A stretch of DNA of 64,000 nucleotides from Halalkalibacter alkaliphilus (GTDB lineage Bacteria; Bacillota; Bacilli; Bacillales; Bacillaceae_D), in the NCBI RefSeq assembly GCF_023555415.1, contig NZ_JAKRYL010000015.1, positions 58,062 to 122,061 of the forward strand, written 5' to 3'. A program made the position numbers and the translations under genes. This document shows, piece by piece, positions 25,862 through 34,665 of this stretch (positions within the stretch are counted from its first letter, which is position 1; each line of letters opens with the position of its first letter). Under the pieces are notes generated by a model. The model worked only from the letters and a program-made list of their open reading frames with translations, did no database searches and was not told the origin of the DNA.

Positions 25862-26020
25862 TCATATTAAAAAAGATAGTGCAATCACAAAAATAGATAA
25901 ATGATATAAAAGGTCTAACGTATTTCTTCCAAATGATTTATTAAGTAAGTTCAATGCAACGTAACCAGACCTAATTACAATAATAACTAAAGCTACTTTT
26001 ATTATAATGGTTGGAATCAT
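25862..26020 (-). CDS. Small membrane protein (52 residues)
   Basis: Starts at an ATG with a full-strength GGAGGTGTGAC site. The product MIPTIIIKVALVIIVIRSG then YVALNLLNKSFGRN and DLLYHLSIFVIALSFLI has two hydrophobic helices joined by a polar Asn/Lys-rich loop. No family recognised. It converges on the 58-residue membrane protein gene with a terminator between. Confidence 0.6.
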   Translation of the reverse strand: MIPTIIIKVALVIIVIRSGYVALNLLNKSFGRNTLDLLYHLSIFVIALSFLI

Positions 26021-26089
26021 GTCACACCTCCACTTATTAGGTCTTCTATAATATGAGGCTGTGGTGGAGATAAGACTAATAATTGTAAA

Positions 26090-26135
26090 GGGATTATCTT
26101 CAAAAGTCTGCTGTTGACCTTTTCAGATAACCCCT
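26090..26135 (-). terminator. Hairpin of the recurring family after the 26156 gene
   Basis: An imperfect stem, GGGATTATCTTCAAAAGTC paired with GACCTTTTCAGATAACCCC, just beyond the stop of the leftward 26156 gene. Confidence 0.65.
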
Positions 26136-26155
26136 TGAGATAGCGCTTTATTCAC

Positions 26156-26455
26156 CTATTCTTTACGTTTTTCAATTTCTTGCGTTACTACAAAAGCAAG
26201 ATCTTCATTTCCAAAAAGTGAAAGTACGCCAAGTAACGTCTCATCAGCAATCTCTTCTGATTCATCTTTTGGAACGGTTAATTCAATCGCATGTTGTAGC
26301 GCGGGATTCTCAGTTTGGTTAGGATAAGCTTCTCCATAAATAGCAGCAGGATCTAAATCATGATTGACACACCACTGTGCAAATACAAGGATCATCATGT
26401 GCTCATCACGTTGGAAGTTACCAACGATTCGTTCTTCGACTTCTTTATGTTTCAT
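26156..26455 (-). CDS. Hypothetical soluble protein
   Basis: A 99-residue acidic helical protein without membrane segments. Conserved-looking stretches are VFAQWCVNHDLDPAAIYGEAYP and LLGVLSLFGNEDLAFVVTQEI. I cannot name a family. It lies 15 bases downstream of the MmcB-like gene on the same strand (RBS AAAGGAGCAAAGA within that gap and gene end), so the two are probably co-transcribed. Confidence 0.6.
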   Translation of the reverse strand: MKHKEVEERIVGNFQRDEHMMILVFAQWCVNHDLDPAAIYGEAYPNQTENPALQHAIELTVPKDESEEIADETLLGVLSLFGNEDLAFVVTQEIEKRKE

Positions 26456-26470
26456 TGTTTCTTTGCTCCT

Positions 26471-27166
26471 TTAATCTGTTTCATTCATAAGTGAGTTTAA
26501 TTGTTTATAGAAGTTTTTGTTATAAGATGTAATGATATGAGTTCTTGCCTTCGAAAGGGGAATTACGGCTTTGCAACTGCGAGCCTGGCAAGATACATCA
26601 TCTTGATTCACCTGAATTAAGTACTTTTTTCGTTTTTTGCATGAAGGGCATGTAGCACTGATCAACTGTACTGTTGCACCTCTTGAAAAAGCCCCGTCCG
26701 TTTTATCTTTTGTTTCCTTTGATAATTCTTGAAACAATACAGCATTTGTTGCAGCTCGACCTGTTCGTTTAATTAATGTTTCAAGAGTTAGTAATGGTTT
26801 GGGGTTTCTAACTGGTTTTTTCTTAACGGTAATATTATCATACTCATCCATTTCTAATAACCCGTATCCTTTAGGGATCTCTTCGAGGGTTAATAACCCT
26901 ACCGGTGTCATCAAATAGGCATAATCGGCTATTTGATGATAGCCATAGTCTGAATGCAAGACCTCATCGCGAAGGAAGTCAGCACGAGTAGCTTTTACTT
27001 CAATTATCCGAGCTTCTTTCCTTTTTAGATTGATTCCTAGAGCATCTGCTTTAAAACGCTTCCTGTGTACAAAAAGCTTTACTTCGTTTGCGCACAGGTC
27101 TGTCATTTTATTTTTTAACCAATATAATGATTGTGTCTTAAGGTGTTTGTGAGTCGTACTTTCCAT
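26471..27166 (-). CDS. MmcB-like nuclease-fold protein with Cys-rich tail
   Basis: A 231-residue protein when started at the ATG 27166 that follows GGAAGGAATGTATT; the open frame reaches 27202 and would overlap the upstream gene. Residues about 1-140 resemble the MmcB family (DNA repair-type PD-(D/E)XK fold): FKADALGINLKRKEARIIEVKATRADFLRDE contains the D...ExK catalytic triad arrangement. The C-terminal part has CPSC and SCQARSC pairs able to hold zinc. DNA cleavage or repair is inferred, not shown. It is downstream of the 461-residue membrane protein gene (27 bases away) and upstream of the 26156 gene. Confidence 0.75.
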   Translation of the reverse strand: MESTTHKHLKTQSLYWLKNKMTDLCANEVKLFVHRKRFKADALGINLKRKEARIIEVKATRADFLRDEVLHSDYGYHQIADYAYLMTPVGLLTLEEIPKGYGLLEMDEYDNITVKKKPVRNPKPLLTLETLIKRTGRAATNAVLFQELSKETKDKTDGAFSRGATVQLISATCPSCKKRKKYLIQVNQDDVSCQARSCKAVIPLSKARTHIITSYNKNFYKQLNSLMNETD

Positions 27167-27192
27167 AATACATTCCTTCCAATTTCTCTTGT

Positions 27193-28578
27193 CTACAACC
27201 ATCCAAAAACATAAAAACTATACAGAACTGCTGTTAATGTCAATCCAATCATACTAACAAACAGCAAATTTTGTTTTACAATTACACTTGTCGGCTTATC
27301 CATGAGCTTTGCGGCCATGAGCACTTGACCAGAAAAAGGTGATAATTGAGTTGATACAGTCCAAGCAATTAATAAGACTAATGCTAGGTATTCTGGACTC
27401 ACACCGAATTGATCAGGTGATAAAGCACTCCCAATTCCTATAACGATAATAACAGGATGAATTCCAATTTGCGCAAGTAGTGTAGCTAAAATCACCAAAA
27501 ATAAACTGATGAAAAAGACAGATCCAAATGAAGCTTGGAACAGCACCTTCGATAAAAAATTTCCGATATCAGTATGTGACATAGCCATTCCAAGAAAACC
27601 TGCACTAATAAAAACGGCCAGTTCATTTTTTAATTTGATAAAAGCTGTTTGAACCTGTTCGGAAACATCTTGAATAAATGTTTTTAAGTTGTTAGTTATC
27701 AAAGCAAAACAGATTGGCAAAACAATAGCTAGTAATGATACGACTGTTAGCATTCGAACATGTAGTAAGAAATCTAATAAAAAAGATAAGATGATTAGAA
27801 TCGCACAGAAAGTGACAAATCCGCATATTGAAGATTGGTTTGAATGATCTTTCGGTGTTTGGTCCACTTTTTCAATGAGCGGATCATCTTCAAATGATAT
27901 TTTCTTAAACATTATCATGCAAAAAACAATGTAGATACACGCAAGAATTAAACCGTAGCCACCAATGTCAAACCAAGCAACATCAAACAAAACAAGAACA
28001 AGACCAACATTAACAAAGTAAGGGGACCATAGCATCGACGTTGCAAATCCACGCATTATGGTTAATGTTAGTGCCTGATTTCGGTAGCTTGTGAAACTTT
28101 CATCTGCAATCCTCTTCACAATAGCCATAGAACCGAAGTTTAACAAGACACTCATTGTAGCAGTTAAGATAAAGCTTAGACGATATGGATGTTGTCCGGC
28201 TTTTTTTTGTCGTTCTAGTACCTTTTCTTTTAAGGCGGATAAATAACCAGCAGTTGACATAAATGTCCCAATTAACGGGATTAGCAAAAATAAAGTAAGT
28301 AAATTAACATTTTCACCGAACCCAAGTAGAGCTAAAGTGAAATCACTTTTTTCAATCATTAAACATACGGTCCCAGTAGCAAGCAAGAGCAAGACAATAA
28401 CCCGGTTCATTGTTGTTAAGAAAAAGAGTGCACAAATAAGCAAAATAGCTGAAAAAGTACTATAAGTAACCTTTAAAATCGAACTTGGAAAGAATGAATC
28501 AATTAGGTAAAGGATTGAAGTTACATAACAAAGGACTCCTAAAACGCGTGTGAACAAATGAAAATGCGTAACAGCCAT
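27193..28578 (-). CDS. Multi-pass membrane protein, putative transporter (paralogue of 13100)
   Basis: A 461-residue protein with about twelve hydrophobic segments. It has MRGFATSMLWSPYFVNVGL near the middle and LAQIGIHPVIIVIGIGSAL in the C-terminal half, both alignable with the protein at 13100-14476, so both belong to one diverged transporter-like family. The N-terminal half contains a cytosolic loop (LKEKVLERQKKAGQHPYR) between helices. Substrate unknown. Start after AAAAGGAGATGGCTGTTACG: the first ATG of the track is preceded by a strong site. It is followed by the MmcB-like gene on the same strand. Confidence 0.7.
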   Translation of the reverse strand: MAVTHFHLFTRVLGVLCYVTSILYLIDSFFPSSILKVTYSTFSAILLICALFFLTTMNRVIVLLLLATGTVCLMIEKSDFTLALLGFGENVNLLTLFLLIPLIGTFMSTAGYLSALKEKVLERQKKAGQHPYRLSFILTATMSVLLNFGSMAIVKRIADESFTSYRNQALTLTIMRGFATSMLWSPYFVNVGLVLVLFDVAWFDIGGYGLILACIYIVFCMIMFKKISFEDDPLIEKVDQTPKDHSNQSSICGFVTFCAILIILSFLLDFLLHVRMLTVVSLLAIVLPICFALITNNLKTFIQDVSEQVQTAFIKLKNELAVFISAGFLGMAMSHTDIGNFLSKVLFQASFGSVFFISLFLVILATLLAQIGIHPVIIVIGIGSALSPDQFGVSPEYLALVLLIAWTVSTQLSPFSGQVLMAAKLMDKPTSVIVKQNLLFVSMIGLTLTAVLYSFYVFGWL

Positions 28579-28783
28579 CTCCTTTTTCCTTTTAAATTCA
28601 AATGCTATTTTTCCACTTATTATTTTATTTTAAAGTGAGTGAGCGATTGCGTAAAGGGAAAAGAAAGTCTGGTTACTAAAGCGTTGTTATAAAAAGTAAG
28701 GAATTGCCGTAATAAAATAGCTATTAGCTTGATATGATTAGTTAAAACATTTTCCATCCTTACCTATAGAAAGGGTGTTTGTA

Positions 28784-29356
28784 ATGGACATTATGGAGGC
28801 AATTTTAACGAGAAGGACGATCGGGCTCGTGAAGGAGGATCCGGTTCCCAAAAAATTCATTGAACAGATTCTCCATGCCGGAACGCATGCCCCTAATCAT
28901 TTTCGAACAGAGCCATGGAGGTTCTTTGTCTTAACTGGAAATGCGAGGAACCGATTAGGGAATGTTTTTGAGGAAATTACAAAAGCAAGCCTCGAGGATC
29001 CTACAACAGAAGAAAGTCAAAAAAAATTAAGAAGAAGTCAAACCAATCCACTACGTGCACCAGTCATTATTGCGGTTGGAGTTGAACCAAGTATGAAAAA
29101 AAATGTGATTGTTAAAGAAGAGTATGCAGCTGTCAATAGTGCCATTCAAAATATGCTGCTTGCCGCACATGGATTAGGCTTGGGAGCAATTTGGCGCACG
29201 GGTACGATATGCTATGATGAAAAAGTTAAGGAATTTTTTGGGATGTCTGAAGAAGGGGAAATGTTAGCGTTTATTTATCTCGGGTATCCAAATATGAAAA
29301 CCCCAAAAGTTAAGAAAACTCCATACGAGGAAGTTACAACATGGTTTGAATCTTAA
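28784..29356 (+). CDS. Nitroreductase-family protein
   Basis: A 190-residue FMN-dependent nitroreductase-like enzyme; ATG 28784 has GAAAGGGTG upstream. It shows the family opening MEAILTRRTIGLVKEDPVP, the FMN-phosphate region APNHFRTEPWRFFVLTG, the EYAAVNSAIQNMLLAAHGLGLGAIWRTG segment and the final LGYPNMKTP. It resembles the YdjA branch of small nitroreductases. It should reduce a quinone, nitro compound or flavin-type substrate with NAD(P)H; the true substrate is unknown. The gene is a single unit, closed by a 13-bp hairpin shared with the convergent M50 protease gene. Confidence 0.9.
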   Translation: MDIMEAILTRRTIGLVKEDPVPKKFIEQILHAGTHAPNHFRTEPWRFFVLTGNARNRLGNVFEEITKASLEDPTTEESQKKLRRSQTNPLRAPVIIAVGVEPSMKKNVIVKEEYAAVNSAIQNMLLAAHGLGLGAIWRTGTICYDEKVKEFFGMSEEGEMLAFIYLGYPNMKTPKVKKTPYEEVTTWFES

Positions 29357-29370
29357 TAGGGATAACTGCG

Positions 29371-29411
29371 CCCTTTGTAGAAATGGATATGGCATTCCTT
29401 TCTACAAAGGG
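29371..29411. terminator. Hairpin between convergent genes
   Basis: CCCTTTGTAGAAA (29371-29383) and TTTCTACAAAGGG (29399-29411), a perfect 13-bp stem with a 15-nt loop. Confidence 0.7.
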
Positions 29412-29422
29412 TGGTGACGAAT

Positions 29423-30070
29423 TTATGAAATAAAAAAACGAAAGATATAATATGCACTGCTTACCGACTGAAAGAAAAAGAGAAACCCCCAAACAAATGC
29501 AGGGATATATGTTAGCTTTTGGAGTCCGTAGGCATCTCCCGAGTTCTGTCTATTGGACATGCTTAAAAGAAAAATAGTTATTGATGCTAGTATAGAGTGA
29601 ACGAAAATGATGCTTGAAAGAAAGTAAACGACAATCTCCTTGACTAAACGTAGCTGAAAGTATATTAATAAAACACAACTTCCAATAAAGAATAGAAGCC
29701 AAATGACCCCATAAAAGTTACGAACCCAAAGTAGCAAATTTATTAATGCTAACCCCAAAAATGAATAAAATAAAACCAAAACGTGCCCCGCAGCTATAAG
29801 GTAGAAGCTTAACACAGAGACAACTGATGCGAATGTATATCCAGCATAAGTAACGATAACCGAACTTACCCAGGATCTTGAAGATGTAAACGCTACTCCC
29901 TCAGTTGTTCGATATAAAGAGATTGAATAAACTTTCCCACTTGTTAACAGGGATGCGATTGCATGACCACTTTCGTGAACTAAAGTATGAACTGTACCGA
30001 AAAGTGATTTGAGAAATGGGATAAATGTAATAATAACAGCTGCAAGAATATACAAATACAAATGATCCAC
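29423..30070 (-). CDS. M50-type intramembrane metalloprotease (B zip-like)
   Basis: A 215-residue membrane protein with about five or six helices. The zinc motif HExxH is clear, HESGH at residues 32-36, inside LVHESGHAIASLLTSGKV near the end of the first helix, as in M50 peptidases (DUF/M50 family found near Bacillus core genes). A second metal ligand, usually an Asp in a later LDG motif, is not obvious, so a reduced or divergent M50 enzyme is possible. It probably cuts a membrane substrate; no partner is visible. Confidence 0.75.
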   Translation of the reverse strand: MDHLYLYILAAVIITFIPFLKSLFGTVHTLVHESGHAIASLLTSGKVYSISLYRTTEGVAFTSSRSWVSSVIVTYAGYTFASVVSVLSFYLIAAGHVLVLFYSFLGLALINLLLWVRNFYGVIWLLFFIGSCVLLIYFQLRLVKEIVVYFLSSIIFVHSILASITIFLLSMSNRQNSGDAYGLQKLTYIPAFVWGFLFFFQSVSSAYYIFRFFIS

Positions 30071-30242
30071 ATAAATCCCTCCTTCACTCTAAATCATAGC
30101 CAGATTGTCACTTTTTTAACATAAATGGTTTAGCAGTAGTTAGATAGAGTTAATTGAAGGCTCTCCTAGAAAAATTAGACAAAATGATGAAACGTGTTAT
30201 TCTATTGGTAAAACAATTTATTCTAATAAGTGGAGGCCAATA

Positions 30243-31688
30243 ATGAATTATCTTTCAATAATCGTCCCGTTCATTTTTATATTAAACATTGCTTTGGCGA
30301 TTATGATTATCTTTTTAGAACGACGAAATGTCAGCTCTATTTGGATGTGGGTATTAGTCTTAACCCTGCTTCCGTTAGCTGGTTTCTTTTTATACATTAT
30401 TTTCGGGAGGAATTTGAGTAAATCAAAGTTATTTAGATGGGACGAAAAAAGTTATCATCTTTTAAAAAAGCTCGTTTCCACACAATTAATGTCGTTTCGG
30501 GAAAAGAAAATAAACACTAGAGACGATACAATAATGAAATATAAAGATTTCATTATTATGAATCTTACTCATAACGCATCTCTTTTAACTCAAAATAATA
30601 AATTAGATGTATTTATTGATGGGAAAGAAAAGTTTCACTCTTTATTATCTGATATTGAGCAAGCAAATCAGCATATACATATTTTATATTATATTATTCG
30701 TGATGATGAACTTGGAAATCAGTTAGCGGATGCTTTAGCTAAAAAAGCAAGTGAAGGGATTAAAGTCCGATTGTTGTATGATGACTTAGGTTCACGTAAA
30801 TTAAGTAAAAGATTTGTACAAAAGATTAAATCTGCCGGCGGAGAGGTGGAATCATTCTTTCCACCAAAAATTCCGTTTATCAATTTAACGATAAACTTTA
30901 GAAACCATCGCAAATTAGTAATTATTGATGGGAAAGTAGGGTATATTGGGGGATTTAATGTCGGAGATGAATACCTAGGATTAAATGAGAAGTTTGGATA
31001 TTGGCGTGATACCCATTTACGTATAGTTGGTGAAGCTGTGAATAACATTCAAACACGATTTATTCAAGATTGGAATCAAGCGGCAAGAAAAGAGTTATTA
31101 ATTAAAGACTATCGCCTTTCTTTTGAGAAGGAATATGGCCAATGCGGAATACAAATTGTATCAAGTGGACCAGATTCTCAACTCGAACAAATAAAAAAAG
31201 CATATATTAAGATGATTTTATCAGCCAAAGATTATGTATACATTCAATCACCGTACTTTATACCAGATGAGAGTCTTCTAGATGCCTTAAAAATTGCTTG
31301 TTTTTCTGGATTAGATGTACGTATTATGATTCCAAATAAGCCAGATCACCCATTTGTGTACTGGGCAACGTACTCCAATATAGGAGAGCTTTTAAAAATT
31401 GGTGCAAAAGTATATATATATGAAAATGGCTTTCTTCATTGCAAGACGATTGTTTCTGACGGAGAAATAGGATCTGTTGGGACCGCCAATATAGATGTGA
31501 GGAGTTTTCGTTTGAATTTTGAGGTTAACGCATTCCTATATTCTTCCAAAGAAGTTGCTGGCTTAACGGATATTTTTTATAAAGATATGGATCATTCAAG
31601 AGAGTTGACCCTTGAGCAGTATGAAAAGCGTACGTTAAAAATTCGCTTTAAAGAATCTGTTTCTAGATTGCTTTCTCCTATTCTTTAA
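30243..31688 (+). CDS. cls: Cardiolipin synthase
   Basis: A 481-residue phospholipase-D superfamily enzyme. Two membrane segments (about 5-24 and 33-53) precede two HKD catalytic motifs: HRKLVIID (His222, Lys224, Asp229) and HCKTIVSD (His409, Lys411, Asp416), each followed by the conserved G..N/S pattern. It joins two phosphatidylglycerol molecules to cardiolipin and glycerol at the membrane. Length is usual for Bacillus Cls. The ATG follows GTGGAGGCCAATA. It is a single gene, well apart from the M50 gene on the other strand. Confidence 0.97.
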   Translation: MNYLSIIVPFIFILNIALAIMIIFLERRNVSSIWMWVLVLTLLPLAGFFLYIIFGRNLSKSKLFRWDEKSYHLLKKLVSTQLMSFREKKINTRDDTIMKYKDFIIMNLTHNASLLTQNNKLDVFIDGKEKFHSLLSDIEQANQHIHILYYIIRDDELGNQLADALAKKASEGIKVRLLYDDLGSRKLSKRFVQKIKSAGGEVESFFPPKIPFINLTINFRNHRKLVIIDGKVGYIGGFNVGDEYLGLNEKFGYWRDTHLRIVGEAVNNIQTRFIQDWNQAARKELLIKDYRLSFEKEYGQCGIQIVSSGPDSQLEQIKKAYIKMILSAKDYVYIQSPYFIPDESLLDALKIACFSGLDVRIMIPNKPDHPFVYWATYSNIGELLKIGAKVYIYENGFLHCKTIVSDGEIGSVGTANIDVRSFRLNFEVNAFLYSSKEVAGLTDIFYKDMDHSRELTLEQYEKRTLKIRFKESVSRLLSPIL

Positions 31689-31729
31689 GTCACATAGGAA
31701 TGGAACATGTATGATTGGGGGTGTTCTTT

Positions 31730-33127
31730 TTGTTTTTTAAACCTTTTGAAACAAAACAAATGCTTGAGGCGATATTAGGCAGTATTGATGAGGCGATACA
31801 TGTCGTGAACTCAGAGGGGATTACGATTTATTACAATCAAGTTGCCGCAAATAATGATGGATCTAGTATAGAGGATGTACTCGGGAAACACATTTTAGAT
31901 GTGTTTCCTTCTCTAAATAAACAGTCAAGCACGTTGCTTAAAGTAATTCAAAATGGGAATCCGATCGTTCAGCAAACCCAAACATACACAAATATCAAAG
32001 GACAGCTTATTGATACTGTGAATACTACACTTCCTATTAAAGTCGGCGATAAGGTTATCGGGGCAGTTGAAATCGCAAAAGATTTAACGACAGTAAAAAA
32101 GCTTTCACAAACATTAATGGATCTTCAAGAGAAAGTGAATAACAAAAAATCAAAACCGGTTCCCATTATGGGTGCAAAGTATGGCTTTGATGACATTATT
32201 ACAAACGACCCTGAAATGAACCGGGTAAAGAAACTTGCTCAAAAAGCAGCAAAGACTTCTTCGCCAGTATTGGTTTATGGCGAAACTGGGACAGGGAAAG
32301 AATTATTTACTCAATCGATTCACAATGCATCGATGAGGAGAAAAGACCCTTTTATTGCTCAAAACTGTGCATCATTGCCTGCTTCATTACTTGAAAGTAC
32401 GTTATTTGGGACGAAAAAAGGGAGCTTTACAGGTTCAGTTGACCGAATTGGTTTATTTGAACTAGCTCATAAAGGGACGTTGTTTTTAGATGAAATCAAT
32501 ACAATGTCACTCGATTTTCAAACAAAGCTTTTACGTGTAATTGAAGATGGAGTCATTCGAAGGGTTGGTGGAATCGATTCTTATTTAGTTGATGTAAGGA
32601 TGATTGTTGCTATGAATGAACATCCCTTAAAGTGTATTGAGAAAAATCAACTCCGATCTGACCTTTTTTACCGTTTAAATGTTTTCTTTCTAGAAATTCC
32701 TCCTTTAAGAAAACGCAAGCATGACATTCAATTGTTAGCCGAGCATTTCGTAAAGAAATACAATTATTCATTTAATAAATTGGTTGTTTCGATTGACGAA
32801 AGAGTAATACAAAAGTTAGAAAGTCATGATTGGCCTGGGAATGTTCGAGAACTTAAGCATACGATCGAATATGCAATGAATCTGGTAGATGAAGACACCA
32901 TTACTGTGGAACATCTACCTATTTATCTTCAAGAGCAAGAAAGTGTTAGGAAACAAAGCGCTTCTTCATCTCTTCGCCAAACATTAGAACAAACAGAGAT
33001 TTCTATGATTCAGCAAGCCTTAAAAGAATCCAATCAAAACATCTTACAAGCAGCCAATCGATTAGATATCCCTAGACAAACTTTACAATATAAAATGAAG
33101 AAACACGGCATTTCTTTGAAACATTGA
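31730..33127 (+). CDS. Sigma-54-dependent activator, likely for lysine/beta-lysine genes (KamR-like)
   Basis: A 465-residue enhancer-binding protein starting at TTG 31730 after GGGGGTG. Layout: PAS-like domain (about 10-120), AAA+ sigma-54 interaction domain with Walker A GETGTGKE (173-180), the L1 loop GSFTGS (221-226; the classic GAFTGA has Ala and Ala), Walker B GTLFLDEI, and a C-terminal Fis-type HTH. The PAS may sense a metabolite. It is followed after 13 bases by AblB, and the only clear -24/-12 promoter in the window precedes kamA. I therefore infer it controls lysine/beta-lysine use, matching the KamR regulator I recall from B. thuringiensis. Confidence 0.85.
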   Translation: MFFKPFETKQMLEAILGSIDEAIHVVNSEGITIYYNQVAANNDGSSIEDVLGKHILDVFPSLNKQSSTLLKVIQNGNPIVQQTQTYTNIKGQLIDTVNTTLPIKVGDKVIGAVEIAKDLTTVKKLSQTLMDLQEKVNNKKSKPVPIMGAKYGFDDIITNDPEMNRVKKLAQKAAKTSSPVLVYGETGTGKELFTQSIHNASMRRKDPFIAQNCASLPASLLESTLFGTKKGSFTGSVDRIGLFELAHKGTLFLDEINTMSLDFQTKLLRVIEDGVIRRVGGIDSYLVDVRMIVAMNEHPLKCIEKNQLRSDLFYRLNVFFLEIPPLRKRKHDIQLLAEHFVKKYNYSFNKLVVSIDERVIQKLESHDWPGNVRELKHTIEYAMNLVDEDTITVEHLPIYLQEQESVRKQSASSSLRQTLEQTEISMIQQALKESNQNILQAANRLDIPRQTLQYKMKKHGISLKH

Positions 33128-33140
33128 AAAAGGAAGGAGA

Positions 33141-34007
33141 ATGGATGTGAAGTTACCTGAAAACAAAAGGTTGATAACGGCTCAATATACAGTGGATTTA
33201 TTCTTAGACCATTTTAATGAGCGACTGAGAGTCGATGATTACAGAGGTAATGTTAAAGCGATTGTAAGTGGAATAAGAGAGTTGCTCAAGGAAAGCAAAT
33301 TTACAAAAGTAATTTTTCATTCAAAGCCAGAACATTGGAAAGAATTGTTACAGTATGGTTTTGAATTAGAAGCGATTTTTAAAGGTTATAACAATGGAAC
33401 AGACCAATACACGATGGCTTTCTATACAACAAATGAACGTCGAACGAGTGAAGACTGGATAAAAGAAGATGAAATACTAGCAGATGTGTATAAAAAAGGA
33501 AGGGATTCTGAAACAAAAGAAGCACCTGACAATTATATATTTAGAAGAGCAACAATAAAGGATACAGACAAACTCGCCATGCTTTATCGAAAAGTTTTTA
33601 AAGTGTATCCAACTCCCATGAATGAACCTGAATATGTTAACAAAGTCATGAAAGCAGGTTCGATTTTTTATCTTGTTGAAAATAACAATGAAATAGTGAG
33701 TGCGGCCTCGGCAGATGTTAACTATACGTATAACAATGCAGAACTTACTGATTGCGCGACTTTGCCTGAACATCGTAAGTACGGATTGATGAAGACATTA
33801 TTGAGTGAGCTTGAAGGTGTATTAAAGAAGGAACAAATATTTTGTGCATTTTCCATTGCTCGTTCCTTGTCTTTTGGTATGAACTCAGTATTTTACCAAC
33901 TTGGCTATCACTATACAGGCAGGCTAAGAAAGAATTGTTACATTTATGATAAGCTAGAAGATATGAATGTATGGGTGAAGGACTTATCTATGGAAGCTTT
34001 AAACTAG
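33141..34007 (+). CDS. ablB: Putative beta-lysine N6-acetyltransferase (AblB/YodP)
   Basis: A 288-residue protein. The N-terminal half is a family-specific domain of the AblB type, and the C-terminal half is a GNAT acetyltransferase (FRRATIKDTDKLAMLYRKVF, then ELTDCATLPEHRKYGLMKTLLSELE with the acetyl-CoA loop). AblB acetylates the epsilon-amine of beta-lysine made by KamA; in methanogens the product is a compatible solute, in Bacillus it may start catabolism. ATG 33141 is very close to GGAAGGAG, so GTG 33147 may be the true start. It is 13 bases after the sigma-54 activator gene and thus co-transcribed; kamA itself is 21 kb away. Confidence 0.85.
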   Translation: MDVKLPENKRLITAQYTVDLFLDHFNERLRVDDYRGNVKAIVSGIRELLKESKFTKVIFHSKPEHWKELLQYGFELEAIFKGYNNGTDQYTMAFYTTNERRTSEDWIKEDEILADVYKKGRDSETKEAPDNYIFRRATIKDTDKLAMLYRKVFKVYPTPMNEPEYVNKVMKAGSIFYLVENNNEIVSAASADVNYTYNNAELTDCATLPEHRKYGLMKTLLSELEGVLKKEQIFCAFSIARSLSFGMNSVFYQLGYHYTGRLRKNCYIYDKLEDMNVWVKDLSMEALN

Positions 34008-34040
34008 AAGAATTTTAATTTTAAAGAAATACTTCATATA

Positions 34041-34090
34041 GAGGGCACTAGATAAGTAAAAGTCGACTTTGAGGTGCCCTCTCTTATGTT
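34041..34090. terminator. Hairpin, GAGGGCAC type
   Basis: GAGGGCAC (34041-34048) pairs with GTGCCCTC (34075-34082), enclosing a mostly unpaired AAGTAAAAGTCGACTT region that forms an inner AAGT..ACTT stem. Followed by TTATG. Confidence 0.75.
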
Positions 34091-34150
34091 TGGTTGTTTT
34101 GTATACGATCTTATTTAGTAGTAATCTTTCGCTCTAAAAAAACCTGTTGC

Positions 34151-34477
34151 TTAGTTTTCTTTATCCTTTATCTTTTCCCGAATGCTTTCAAGCTCTTCTA
34201 AAGACAACTCTCCTAACGATTTCTTTATTTCTTCTTCAATTAGTTTTCTGTTGTTTTCGCGGTATTGATCCCACCATTCGCGTAATCCTTCTGTGTTACT
34301 TAAAAGATATTCAATGTCAATTTCTTCGACTTCATCATCAGACAAATAATTCAAAACAGCAGCTAGCCAACGATTAAGATTATTGAGTTCATCTTCGTAT
34401 TTATTTTTGATAGCGGATAGTTCGTCGTTCATGTCCTTTTCAGTCTCTTCGTTATTTGTAGCAGTCTTACGAGGCAT
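34151..34477 (-). CDS. Charged coiled-coil-like hypothetical protein
   Basis: A 108-residue protein (ATG 34477 after AGGAGTGAAATCA). It is dominated by Glu, Lys, Asn and Leu; a helical, probably coiled-coil character (LSAIKNKYEDELNNLNRWLA and SLEELESIREKIKDKEN) is expected. A W-D-W-like patch (LREWWDQYRENNRK) lies in the middle. I do not recognise a family. It is a single gene on the minus strand with its own promoter region. Confidence 0.55.
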   Translation of the reverse strand: MPRKTATNNEETEKDMNDELSAIKNKYEDELNNLNRWLAAVLNYLSDDEVEEIDIEYLLSNTEGLREWWDQYRENNRKLIEEEIKKSLGELSLEELESIREKIKDKEN

Positions 34478-34665
34478 TGATTTCACTCCTAGACTTTAGT
34501 TTTTAATTATTAGTATTACCAATAAATACGTACACATTATCCTGAAATTACCTAATATTGAGTTAGGATACAAAAAATAAATCAGGAAATTCAATCAAAA
34601 CCTGTAATAGAACAAGCTAATTGAAGAATAAAATATTTAGATAAAAGAATGAGAGGAGGAGTTAT

